Source of the DNA: Romeriopsis navalis LEGE 11480
Lineage (GTDB): Bacteria > Cyanobacteriota > Cyanobacteriia > Leptolyngbyales > Leptolyngbyaceae
Assembly (NCBI RefSeq): GCF_015207035.1
Contig: NZ_JADEXQ010000001.1
Span: forward strand, 62,001-126,000
Direction of reading: 5' to 3'
DNA length: 64,000 nt
The position numbers and the translations under genes are program-made. The notes under the pieces were generated by a model that ran no database searches, was not told the DNA's origin, and worked only from the letters and a program-made list of their open reading frames with translations. Shown piece by piece: positions 55,646 through 63,705 of this stretch. How positions within the stretch are numbered: position 1 is the stretch's first letter; each line of letters opens with the position of its first letter.

Positions 55646-56347
55646 ATGGAATACGCGATCGACATTCATCAGCTCAACCACTACTTCGGTCATGGCCAAC
55701 TGCAGAAGCAGGTGTTGTCCGAAATCAATTTGCAAATTAAAACGGGGGAAGTGGTGATTATGACTGGCCCGTCGGGGTCGGGTAAAACGACGCTGCTCAC
55801 GTTAGTCGGGGGGTTGCGGGCGGCGCAGTCCGGCAGTCTGAAAATTTTGGGTGAGGAACTCTGTGGTGCGAAGTCAAAGCGGTTGGTGCAGGCGCGGCGC
55901 AATAATGGTTATATTTTTCAGGCCCATAATCTGCACTATAGTTTGACGGCGATGCAGAATGTAATGATGGGGCTTGAGGTGCATCCCGAATATACGCGCC
56001 AGGATATGCAAGCCCGGGCCACGGAGATCCTACAGCAGGTGGGATTGGGTGATCATATTGACTATTACCCGAGTGATTTATCGGGGGGGCAGAAGCAACG
56101 GGTGGCGATCTCCCGGGCCTTAGTCAGTTATCCGCGTTTGGTGTTAGCGGATGAACCGACAGCGGCTTTGGATAGTAAGTCGGGCCGGGCGGTGGTGGAT
56201 TTGATGCAGAATCTTGCGCGGGAGCAGGGTTGTACGATTTTGCTGGTGACGCATGATAATCGGATTTTGGATGTGGCCGATCGGATTGTGCATCTCGAAG
56301 ATGGTCAGTTGGCGCGCAACGATGTGGCGATCGCCGAGGCTGGGTAA
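55646..56347 (+). CDS. DevA-type ABC ATPase
   Basis: A 233-residue LolD/MacB-type ATPase with Walker [20 protein letters not shown]-loop YIFQAHNLHYSLTAMQN, signature LSGGQKQRVAISRAL and Walker B LVLADEPTAALD. It powers the exporter formed with the two genes upstream, from which it is separated by 20 bases. Confidence 0.93.
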   Translation: MEYAIDIHQLNHYFGHGQLQKQVLSEINLQIKTGEVVIMTGPSGSGKTTLLTLVGGLRAAQSGSLKILGEELCGAKSKRLVQARRNNGYIFQAHNLHYSLTAMQNVMMGLEVHPEYTRQDMQARATEILQQVGLGDHIDYYPSDLSGGQKQRVAISRALVSYPRLVLADEPTAALDSKSGRAVVDLMQNLAREQGCTILLVTHDNRILDVADRIVHLEDGQLARNDVAIAEAG

Positions 56348-56620
56348 AGTTCGTTGCGGCATCATCGTCTATTGAGAAACAGCGATAAAATAAATTGATA
56401 TACGAGTGTGACTGGGAATATTGCGTTGCCATGGTTGATGTCCGCGATTAGGAGGAAATCCTACTCCAGCCGCTGGCTACCCTATATTGTTGCTGAATTG
56501 TGAGCGGGATTTAGATTAATGGAACTCTTTGACCCGCTGCATTCTCGAACTTTTTAGGGATGACAAAGCCGTGAACTCTTTAAAGCCGTGAATTGATAAG
56601 TTTTTAAGATTTAGGTTGCA

Positions 56621-57367
56621 ATGGAACGATCAGTGATTCCCATGTCCTGGGAAGAATTTGAAGTGATGGAGCAGCCCTTTGGCTGGAAAGTGGAGTATGG
56701 GGATGGCCAGGCAAATCTCACGCCGAGGGCAATTGGCGTGACGACGCGCCTCCGCCTAGCTCCGCGTAATTTCTCGCATACACATCAGCTTATTCCGGCG
56801 CATCCCGGCTACTGTGAGCAAATGATTGCCGGATATTTTGAGACATTTGCGGACTCGGTTGAGTTTTGTAGCTGGCCCACAGCCGATATCGAAGCCAGTG
56901 CCGAAAAAGATATTCAGCGGTTCTTTTCTGGGACAAAGGGCGAACCGTTGTCCGCTTCCGTGATCGCCTTAGCCCCAGATGCTCAGCAGTTAATTGGTGT
57001 GGCCTTATTCCTGCTCAAACCACCGGAGCAAACACCGTATATGGACTTGCTCTATGTGCGTCCCGAATTTCAGCATCAAGGCATTGCCACAGCGATGTTA
57101 GGTTGGGGCATCGATCGCCTCCTCGCAGCGGGCTTTCAGACCCTCGATAGTGCCTACCATATCTGCAACGAACCCAGCCAACGCTGGCATCACCGCTATG
57201 GGTTTGAGGATGTTACTGACTGGTACTATGCGCGGCTAAAAGTTGGTTGGTATCGATCCGAGATTGCCCGCCGCAAAAAGCTGGGATTAACTGAGGGGTT
57301 AGATGTCCTGCGGCAGGAATGCGATCATTGGGCGACGCAGGTTGACCCAGAAGATCTAGTCGGTTGA
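56621..57367 (+). CDS. GNAT acetyltransferase with Uma2-like N-terminus
   Basis: A 248-residue protein. Residues 8-45 (MSWEEFEVMEQPFGWKVEYG then ANLTPRA) resemble the N-terminal substrate arm of Uma2-type endonucleases rather than a GNAT. The rest is a GNAT: MDLLYVRPEFQHQGIATAMLGWGIDRLL with the acetyl-CoA loop and NEPSQRWHHRYGFEDV. This is either a fusion or a coincidence of a short segment. The substrate is unknown. The ATG at 56642 is also possible. Confidence 0.75.
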   Translation: MERSVIPMSWEEFEVMEQPFGWKVEYGDGQANLTPRAIGVTTRLRLAPRNFSHTHQLIPAHPGYCEQMIAGYFETFADSVEFCSWPTADIEASAEKDIQRFFSGTKGEPLSASVIALAPDAQQLIGVALFLLKPPEQTPYMDLLYVRPEFQHQGIATAMLGWGIDRLLAAGFQTLDSAYHICNEPSQRWHHRYGFEDVTDWYYARLKVGWYRSEIARRKKLGLTEGLDVLRQECDHWATQVDPEDLVG

Positions 57368-57388
57368 TCCAGCAGACGGATGACGCGG

Positions 57389-57847
57389 CTATTTTTTCGG
57401 TGCTTTTTTGCCCGGCAGCTTCACTGGCGGCAGCAGCTCGCCACCCACGTAAAACCATTGGTCATCTTCTTTGACAAAGCGGGATTTCTCATGTAATTGC
57501 TTCACTTCCACGTTAAACCCCTGGGCCTGAGTGTCACGACATTCCGCAACGTATTCCACCACACCTTTTTTGTCCTTGGGTTGGCCTTTTTGAGTTTTGA
57601 GAATCGTCAACCCGATCCAGTGGGTGAGATTGAAGGTTTGGCGCAGACTCCGGCGATCGTCGTTTTTGCGGGTCGAGGCATGGCGAGTGCGGACGATATA
57701 GTCAATATCACGCTTACAGAAGGCGCTGTAGCGCGATCGCATCAAGGCTTCGGCGGTGGGGGCAACGGCTACGCCGGTATGGTACGGTTCGCAGCATTCG
57801 GTATAGAGCTTGTTGCTCCCGCAGGGACAGGGATTTGGGGCTGACAT
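57389..57847 (-). CDS. YchJ-family SEC-C motif protein
   Basis: About 152 residues. It opens with a SEC-C zinc motif (NPCPCGSNKLYTECCEPYH) and continues with the YchJ/UPF0225 core (RSRYSAFCKRDIDYIVRT, DDQWFYVGGEL). YchJ proteins have no proved function; the zinc motif suggests protein or nucleic acid binding. The start is set at MSAPNPCPC (57847); upstream ATGs at 57886 and 57895 are in frame. It is convergent with the GNAT gene. Confidence 0.85.
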   Translation of the reverse strand: MSAPNPCPCGSNKLYTECCEPYHTGVAVAPTAEALMRSRYSAFCKRDIDYIVRTRHASTRKNDDRRSLRQTFNLTHWIGLTILKTQKGQPKDKKGVVEYVAECRDTQAQGFNVEVKQLHEKSRFVKEDDQWFYVGGELLPPVKLPGKKAPKK

Positions 57848-57980
57848 AGATGGGGCGGCGCTGGTTCGATCGTGGAATAGATTCATGGTTAGCATATCAA
57901 GATTCTCGATTTTGCGTTTATGGGAGCGTCGCGCACTGAGGGATAATGAGGAGGCAGTCGCATGAATGAGGAGTTGATTG

Positions 57981-59213
57981 GTGTTTGACGCTTTGGTAAT
58001 TGGGGCAGGGCCGGCGGGGATAATTATTGCGGCGGCACTATCAGACCAAGGACTGCGCGTTCAAGGGCTAACGGCAACACCGTTGCGTGCCACATGGCCG
58101 AATACCTATGGCATCTGGCGCGATGAACTTGAGGCTTTGGGGCTGGAAGATTTGCTGGGTTATGCCTGGGAGAATTGCGTTTCTTATTTTTCCCAGGGCG
58201 AAGTCGATCACCAGCGAGCCTATGGACTGTTGGATAAAACGCGGCTACAAAATCATTTCCTAACACTGTGCGAACAAGGTCAGGTGGATTGGCGTGAGGG
58301 GATGGCCCAGTCGATCAAGCATCTGGCTGATCATTCCTGTGTGGTGACGCAAGCCGGGGAGGAACTGGTGGCGCGGGTGGTGATTGATGCGACGGGGCAT
58401 AAGCCGGTGTTCGTTGAGCGAGAATATACCTACCCGATCGCCTATCAAGCGGCTTACGGCGTGGTCGGGAAGTTTTCAAAGCCGCCAGTTGAGCCGGGAC
58501 AGTCGGTGTTGATGGATTTTCGCCGTGAGCATTTGACGGCGGCTGATCAAGCACAAAACCTGCCGACCTTTCTGTATGCGATGGATTTTGGTGAAGGGGT
58601 TTACTTTGTGGAGGAAACCTCCCTGGCAGCGGCACCAGCGGTGAGCTTCGAGATATTGCAGCGCCGGTTGAATCAGCGGTTAGCGGCGCGTGGGATTGAG
58701 ATTTTAGAAGAGCATGAAATTGAGCGGTGTCTGTTCCCGATGAATTTGCCGCTGCCGAGTTTTGATCAAGCGGTCGTCGGCTTTGGTGGATCGGCCAGTA
58801 TGGTGCATCCGGCGTCGGGCTATTCGGTGGGGGCACAGTTGCGTCGGGCGACGGATTTGGCCCAGGCGATCGCCACGGCATTGCAAAATCAACAGGCTTC
58901 ACCGCAGCAGATCGCGAAAGCGGGGTGGCAGGGACTATGGCCGAAGGATCGTTTACGGAAGTATTATCTCTATCGGTTTGGCTTAGAGAAGTTAATGCGG
59001 TTTGATGCGACGCAGGTGAATCATCATTTTGAATCGTTCTTTAGTTTGCCCCAAGAGCAGTGGGCCGGATTTTTGGCCGATGGGATGACCCCAGCGGAAC
59101 TTGTCTTTGCGATGATGCGCTTGTTTACGATCGCCCCGAATGATGTGCGGTGGGGCTTGATGCAGTTTCCGGGAGAGGAAGCACCGTTGTTTTGGAAGTT
59201 TTTGACGGTTTGA
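57981..59213 (+). CDS. crtL: Lycopene cyclase, CrtL type
   Basis: A 410-residue flavoprotein: the FAD dinucleotide motif VIGAGPAGIIIAAALS at the N-terminus, NTYGIWRDELEALGL, VIDATGHKP and the cyclase signature GFGGSASMVHPASGYSVG. CrtL enzymes cyclise lycopene ends to beta- (or epsilon-) rings at the thylakoid membrane. Many cyanobacteria use CruA/CruP instead, so this is a useful marker of lineage. The GTG at 57981 is the likely start. It is preceded by the divergent YchJ-like gene. Confidence 0.9.
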   Translation: MFDALVIGAGPAGIIIAAALSDQGLRVQGLTATPLRATWPNTYGIWRDELEALGLEDLLGYAWENCVSYFSQGEVDHQRAYGLLDKTRLQNHFLTLCEQGQVDWREGMAQSIKHLADHSCVVTQAGEELVARVVIDATGHKPVFVEREYTYPIAYQAAYGVVGKFSKPPVEPGQSVLMDFRREHLTAADQAQNLPTFLYAMDFGEGVYFVEETSLAAAPAVSFEILQRRLNQRLAARGIEILEEHEIERCLFPMNLPLPSFDQAVVGFGGSASMVHPASGYSVGAQLRRATDLAQAIATALQNQQASPQQIAKAGWQGLWPKDRLRKYYLYRFGLEKLMRFDATQVNHHFESFFSLPQEQWAGFLADGMTPAELVFAMMRLFTIAPNDVRWGLMQFPGEEAPLFWKFLTV

Positions 59214-59374
59214 TCGTCGGCGCTGCACGTTGAGCGGGTCTGATTGTGCGTGACCCGGATGAGTTTTGTTTTTCTTAAGTGCAATTCTCCAGGAAATTTG
59301 GGTACGCTGGCTGAGTAGGCTGGTTTTATGTCTGCTGGGTTTGAATTTTTGTTTCCCGTATTTGAGATAAGTCG

Positions 59375-59815
59375 ATGAAAACTACATTGATTAGCGCTGT
59401 TTCAGGTTTAGTCGTAGTGCTTAATGTGACGGCCTGGGGGCCTGTTGCGGTGGCTCAACCGGGAAATGCCACAAATAATTTTACGGTGACAGTTAAGAGT
59501 ATTGAGTTTGGGCGTCCTTTACGATCGACAAAATCCGCCCAAAGTCTTATGACCCAGCCGATGTCCCTCGATCGTTTGTTTCGGCGTAAGGCCGTACCGA
59601 TGGATCAAGCGAACCTGATTGGCGACGCGATTCCGACGGCCAGTAATCTTGTCCCGAAGCCGATTAACCCAGTGGAAGTTCTGCAAGATCCGGGTGGTGC
59701 GTTGGAGCGTTTCTTTAATCAAACGCCGATCGAACCGAAGCAATTAGAACCGTTAGAGTTCTTTGAGATTCCGGGCCGTGATACGGGCGTGAAGATGGAT
59801 GTCTTCAATTTCTAA
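59375..59815 (+). CDS. Small exported protein, unknown function
   Basis: A 146-residue protein with a signal peptide ending near VAVAQ (residue 28). The mature part is proline-rich with no cysteines, ending in an acidic and aromatic tail (MDVFNF). No family recognised. A 36-base palindrome follows 17 bases past the stop. Confidence 0.6.
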   Translation: MKTTLISAVSGLVVVLNVTAWGPVAVAQPGNATNNFTVTVKSIEFGRPLRSTKSAQSLMTQPMSLDRLFRRKAVPMDQANLIGDAIPTASNLVPKPINPVEVLQDPGGALERFFNQTPIEPKQLEPLEFFEIPGRDTGVKMDVFNF

Positions 59816-59832
59816 TGATGTATTAATCGATG

Positions 59833-59868
59833 AAATCGGCGCGGGCACAATTGTGCCCGCGCCGATTT
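59833..59868. terminator. Perfect 36-bp palindrome, probable terminator
   Basis: AAATCGGCGCGGGCACAA and its exact complement adjoin without a spacer, giving an 18-base perfect arm on each side. No T-run follows. It lies just after the small exported protein gene and could terminate or protect its mRNA. Confidence 0.7.
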
Positions 59869-60071
59869 GTGTGAAATCATCGATTGATTTTTGTCGGCTA
59901 TTAAATCTCAAAATTAGTGCAACGTCTCCCTTTTGAAGGAGGATCGAACTGTTGCAACCACAAGGTGATTTGGTTTGAGACGATCACCGATGCTGCTGCA
60001 GGGTTATCTGGGGCGATTGTCTGGATTGCTTGCCTGGGTGGTTTTGAGTGGCGCACTGCTAGCAGATAAGC

Positions 60072-60485
60072 TTAGTAATCGACCGTTGGATATACAACTG
60101 CTAGATCATTATTCTGCCAGTGTTGATCCGCATTTGCTTGACGTGTTGTGGCATCGGCTTCCCATTGTGGTTTGGTATTGCCTAACTTACCGTTGTAAAA
60201 GAGATATAACTTATTGTCCGTGACGGTATAGCTGGTGGGGTCGATCGGGAATGTTTTGCCCTCAGAAACAGCAACCGCGCAGAATCCGCCATATTGCGGC
60301 GTATATTGCTGTGGAGACTGATCAAATGTGGCTTTATTGGCGGCGCTACTGAAGTAATAAGTCGCACCGTCAACGGTGCTAGAAATCTCGGGGTTTCCCG
60401 GAACTGCGGCATGCGAAAAGTAAGAGACTGGATCATACTCTTGTAATGCAACGCCCATTTCGTTGGTGTTTTGCAAATGTGCCAT
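60072..60485 (-). CDS. YHS domain protein
   Basis: A 137-residue protein of the YHS family: GVALQEYDPVSYF, YYFSSAANKATFDQSPQQY and PQYGGFCAVAVSEGK with a conserved cysteine. YHS domains bind metals (copper or heme) or small ligands; many members are periplasmic, but no signal peptide is visible here. It is divergent from the LysR regulator gene, 120 bases away, so it is the natural target of that regulator. Confidence 0.85.
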   Translation of the reverse strand: MAHLQNTNEMGVALQEYDPVSYFSHAAVPGNPEISSTVDGATYYFSSAANKATFDQSPQQYTPQYGGFCAVAVSEGKTFPIDPTSYTVTDNKLYLFYNGKLGNTKPQWEADATTRQANADQHWQNNDLAVVYPTVDY

Positions 60486-60543
60486 GATTACCTCGGTTTT
60501 CGGTAAAGCGGTCTTGGGATTCGTCTATGCTGTTTATCATCAG

Positions 60544-60554
60544 CTAACGGTTAG
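60544..60554. promoter_or_regulatory. Palindrome in the YHS/LysR spacer
   Basis: CTAAC-G-GTTAG is a perfect 11-base palindrome midway between the divergent starts, in the place where LysR-type regulators normally bind. It resembles a T-N11-A site only loosely. Confidence 0.4.
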
Positions 60555-60605
60555 GCTTGAGCAAGTATGTTTTTCCGATTGGACCAATAGACAGTATTTA
60601 TCGCT

Positions 60606-61475
60606 ATGGATCTCTACCAGATTCGTTATTTCCTGACGATCGCCGAAGTGGGTAGCTTTACGAAAGCGGCGGAACTGCTTTATGTCTCGCAACCCTCCCT
60701 TTCTGCCGGGATCAAAAAACTGGAAAAAGAATTAGATGTCATGCTACTGGAGCGTGGGGGACGGGGTGTTTTATTGACCCCAGCGGGGCGTTTGTTTCAG
60801 GCGCGAGGTCAAGCTATCCTGGCGGAGTATCAAGCGGTACGCCAAGATTTCCAAGTCTTGAAGGCGCAGCCAACCTTACGGATTGGGATGCTGCATACGA
60901 TTCGTGGGAGTTGTATGGCCAAGGTGATTGGCGCGTTTAATCAGCGTCATCCGCAAGTGAGTATTACGATTTATCATGGCTATCTTCAGGAGCTACAGGA
61001 TTGGTTAGCACAGGGTAAGGTTGATTTGGCCCTTTCGTGGTTGCAAGAACAAGACGATCCTCAAACGTCGCAGTTGTTGTTTCACCAACCGTTAACCCTG
61101 GCCGTGCCACAATCCCACGTGTTTGCCCAAGCTAAGAGTGTCTGTTTGGCTGATCTCGATGGTCAACCGTATATTGAGCGGCTGAATTGTGAATTTTGGC
61201 GATCGAATCAAGACATGTTTGAGTCAGCAGGCGTGAAACCGAGAAATGTCTATTCCTCGAATAATGAAGAATGGGTGATTTCCTTGATTCAAGCTGGAAT
61301 GGGGATGAGCATTATGCCGATTTGGCAAGATTTGGTCAATACGACCTATGTCCCGATGACGGACTTGAGCTTAAGTCGGACGATCGGATTGCGCTGGCGG
61401 GGGCAACAACAGTTAGAAACAGTTGCCTGGTTTCGAGATTTTGCTTTAGAACATGATTGGCAAGTAGCCGGATAA
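60606..61475 (+). CDS. LysR-family transcriptional regulator
   Basis: A 289-residue LysR protein. The N-terminal helix-turn-helix is DLYQIRYFLTIAEVGSFTKA followed by SQPSLSAGIKKLEKEL. The C-terminal effector domain begins near LRIGMLHTIRGS. It is divergent from the YHS gene, which suggests regulation of that gene and of itself. The ligand is unknown. Confidence 0.92.
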   Translation: MDLYQIRYFLTIAEVGSFTKAAELLYVSQPSLSAGIKKLEKELDVMLLERGGRGVLLTPAGRLFQARGQAILAEYQAVRQDFQVLKAQPTLRIGMLHTIRGSCMAKVIGAFNQRHPQVSITIYHGYLQELQDWLAQGKVDLALSWLQEQDDPQTSQLLFHQPLTLAVPQSHVFAQAKSVCLADLDGQPYIERLNCEFWRSNQDMFESAGVKPRNVYSSNNEEWVISLIQAGMGMSIMPIWQDLVNTTYVPMTDLSLSRTIGLRWRGQQQLETVAWFRDFALEHDWQVAG

Positions 61476-61497
61476 TTGGTTGATGTCGCTTGGTTAT

Positions 61498-61542
61498 CGA
61501 TGTCAGTCATGGGGCGATTAAGCCTAGCCACGACTGACATCG
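61498..61542. terminator. Hairpin between the LysR and Rieske genes
   Basis: CGATGTCAGTC and GACTGACATCG pair as the outer part of a stem that continues with one mismatch, 23 bases past the LysR stop. No T-run. It sits between two convergent genes and may act in both directions. Confidence 0.6.
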
Positions 61543-61607
61543 TAATGTCACGATCGGTGAGTAAAATCGGTTGCTTGATGGTGCAATCTCATCGTATGTC
61601 GACCGAA

Positions 61608-62597
61608 TTAGCGCGATAGATTTGGGGTGACGATCGACGGCCAACTCTTGTAGTTGCGTTGGACCCAGTCCATCCCGACTTCATTATTTAGCTTGATCTG
61701 TTGAGGCTGGTTGGGATCAACCTGCTGCAAAATCTGGGTGTCTTGATCAACTACGGTTTTGCAAACGTCCAGTAAACTCTGGCGCATCAACCGGAAGATG
61801 GGGCTTTTTAACTGGGCAAATAAGAGGATGTAGGTGCGTGTGCGATCGATGGCTTCTGGGACGAAGAAATGACACTGGGCAACGGTGCCATAGCTAAAGG
61901 AACTGTTGAAAATGACGGAGGATGGGAAATAATTTTTGAGATGGGCATCGATGATTTTAGGAATGGCTAAAACCACTGGATTGCGTCGAATTTCACTCCA
62001 AGTTGGGGTGGCGGTGGGTGTTTTAAAAGAAGCTTCGGAATAATGTCCTTGGTCGATAAATTCGCCAAACTGGACTTGCTCAATCCGGAATAAATCTCGG
62101 TGGGTGCCATTTTGGTGATTGTAGTCATGGTTGTTCATCAGCATTGGTAGCAAGGGCGTCGCGACACTCGTATCACCGGCCATCCCGATAAATTCATAGT
62201 CAGCGGCGATTTCGTTGAAAATTGTGGGAATCGGAATTTTGGGTGCGTGATCACCGTAGGACCAGATAAAGTCGTTTTGAATAATTAACGCCAATGGCTT
62301 GATGAGTGATTTGGTGGGTTTATGGCTACCTGGCAGAATGGTGCAACCAGTGGCATCAAATTCGAGCGCGTGGAACGGACAGACAACTTTGCTCGATCCA
62401 TCTTGCGCCGTGGTACACCAACCTTCGGAAAGGGCTGCACCCATGTGGGTGCAGGTGTTGGATAAAGCGTGAATCTGATCGTTCTCGTCTTTCCAGAGCA
62501 CGTAGTCTTCGCCATACAGCGAAATTTTCATTGGTTGATTCACAGACAGCATGGACTTATGCGCCAATAACCACGGCGCACCTTCAAGCATTGACAT
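61608..62597 (-). CDS. Rieske non-haem iron oxygenase
   Basis: A 329-residue oxygenase. The Rieske centre has CTHMG and CPFH with the usual Cys-His pairs (spaced by a slightly long 21-residue loop). The catalytic domain has NNHDYNHQNGTHRDLF, with the histidines of the mononuclear iron site. The family hydroxylates aromatic or other small molecules, including chlorophyll breakdown products in phototrophs. A separate reductase is not adjacent. It is divergent from a TetR-type regulator. Confidence 0.87.
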   Translation of the reverse strand: MSMLEGAPWLLAHKSMLSVNQPMKISLYGEDYVLWKDENDQIHALSNTCTHMGAALSEGWCTTAQDGSSKVVCPFHALEFDATGCTILPGSHKPTKSLIKPLALIIQNDFIWSYGDHAPKIPIPTIFNEIAADYEFIGMAGDTSVATPLLPMLMNNHDYNHQNGTHRDLFRIEQVQFGEFIDQGHYSEASFKTPTATPTWSEIRRNPVVLAIPKIIDAHLKNYFPSSVIFNSSFSYGTVAQCHFFVPEAIDRTRTYILLFAQLKSPIFRLMRQSLLDVCKTVVDQDTQILQQVDPNQPQQIKLNNEVGMDWVQRNYKSWPSIVTPNLSR

Positions 62598-62654
62598 AGC
62601 AATCTACTCCAGTTAAATGATTTGACCGCTGAGCGTTGCGACAGCGGCTAAAAG

Positions 62655-62707
62655 TGACAAATTATTCATCTTCGACTATCATAAATCTATACAGTTTGGA
62701 TTTGTCA
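62655..62707. promoter_or_regulatory. Inverted TGACAAAT/ATTTGTCA pair in the Rieske/TetR spacer
   Basis: TGACAAAT at 62655-62662 and ATTTGTCA at 62700-62707 are exact complements spaced by 37 bases. The second copy is just before the ribosome binding site of the regulator. Two separated half-sites may let a bound regulator loop the DNA between the divergent genes. Confidence 0.4.
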
Positions 62708-62713
62708 AGGGGG

Positions 62714-63625
62714 ATGACTCAAATCGTGTCCACGCATGATTCCGATCTACGGCGTCAGCCGCAGCAGCAGCGCAGTCAAGTCAGGATTGAGCAAATTCTG
62801 CAGGCGGCGACCGAGGTCTTTTGGGAGAAAGGCTATGATGCGACGACGACCCATGACATTGCGGAACGGGCTCAAACTGCTGTGGGCAACCTATACCGAT
62901 TTTTTCCCAACAAGCTGGCGATTTTTCATGTGCTGGAGCGAGACCATAAGGCATATTTGGATCGGGTAATGCCTCAGTTGATGACACCGCAGGCATTCCA
63001 GGCACCGTTGGCGATCGTAATTCGGAAAATCCTCCAAACCTATGAGTCGTATTTTGAAGACTTAGCGCCCAGAATTGTCTATATTCAGTATTTCCTGACC
63101 CCCAATATCTGTGCTTATTTCGACGATAGCTTCGACCAGGCCACAATCAGCGGTTTTGCGGAACTACTACGATCGCGCAATCCCACGCTGCCATTGGCAC
63201 AACGTCAACTGATCTCCCAGGTGTTCCTCAGAACCTATCAAGCGCTGTTATTGGTGGCTTTGCGGAGTGATGATGCGCAGCGCGAGCAGTTATATCGTGA
63301 GATTGAAGTGGTCTTGATCAATTATCTCGATCCCTATGTCGGTGATGCGATCTGGTCAAAATTTGTCGATCGGCCCAGTCCCAAACCCGAGGCAATTCAG
63401 GCACAAGTCGAAACCCTAACTCAACAACACCAGCTAAACTTGCGACAACAGGTCGCGATCGCCCACGTACTGAATCATGGGAGCTTGACCATCCAAACCC
63501 TGGAAATGCTTTGCCCAAAGCCCTCACGTCGCACGCTTCAGCGCGATCTGAAACAACTAGTCGCAAAGCAAATACTGGTCAGTGAAGGTGAAACTAACAA
63601 GTTAATCTATCGGCTGCCACCCTAA
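62714..63625 (+). CDS. TetR-family regulator with an extra C-terminal winged helix
   Basis: About 303 residues. The N-terminal TetR helix-turn-helix is clear (YDATTTHDIAERAQTAVGNLYRFFPNKLAI). The middle is a TetR ligand-binding domain. The last 65 residues (RQQVAIAHVLNHGSLTIQTL then SRRTLQRDLKQLVAKQILV) form a second, DeoR-like winged helix, which is unusual in TetR proteins. A strong AAGGGGG site selects the ATG at 62714. It likely controls the divergent Rieske oxygenase gene. Confidence 0.87.
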   Translation: MTQIVSTHDSDLRRQPQQQRSQVRIEQILQAATEVFWEKGYDATTTHDIAERAQTAVGNLYRFFPNKLAIFHVLERDHKAYLDRVMPQLMTPQAFQAPLAIVIRKILQTYESYFEDLAPRIVYIQYFLTPNICAYFDDSFDQATISGFAELLRSRNPTLPLAQRQLISQVFLRTYQALLLVALRSDDAQREQLYREIEVVLINYLDPYVGDAIWSKFVDRPSPKPEAIQAQVETLTQQHQLNLRQQVAIAHVLNHGSLTIQTLEMLCPKPSRRTLQRDLKQLVAKQILVSEGETNKLIYRLPP

Positions 63626-63705
63626 ACAAACTTGCGACATTTTGCTGATTCTTGCGACAAATTCTTGCGAGTGATGATTCAAGCGCTGGTAATTGTGCGT
63701 TGGGG

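Noticed and set aside
59975-60223. An 82-residue frame with a hydrophobic start on the plus strand
   Set aside because: It overlaps the end of the well-supported YHS gene on the other strand, has no ribosome binding site and ends in a low-quality cysteine-rich tail.
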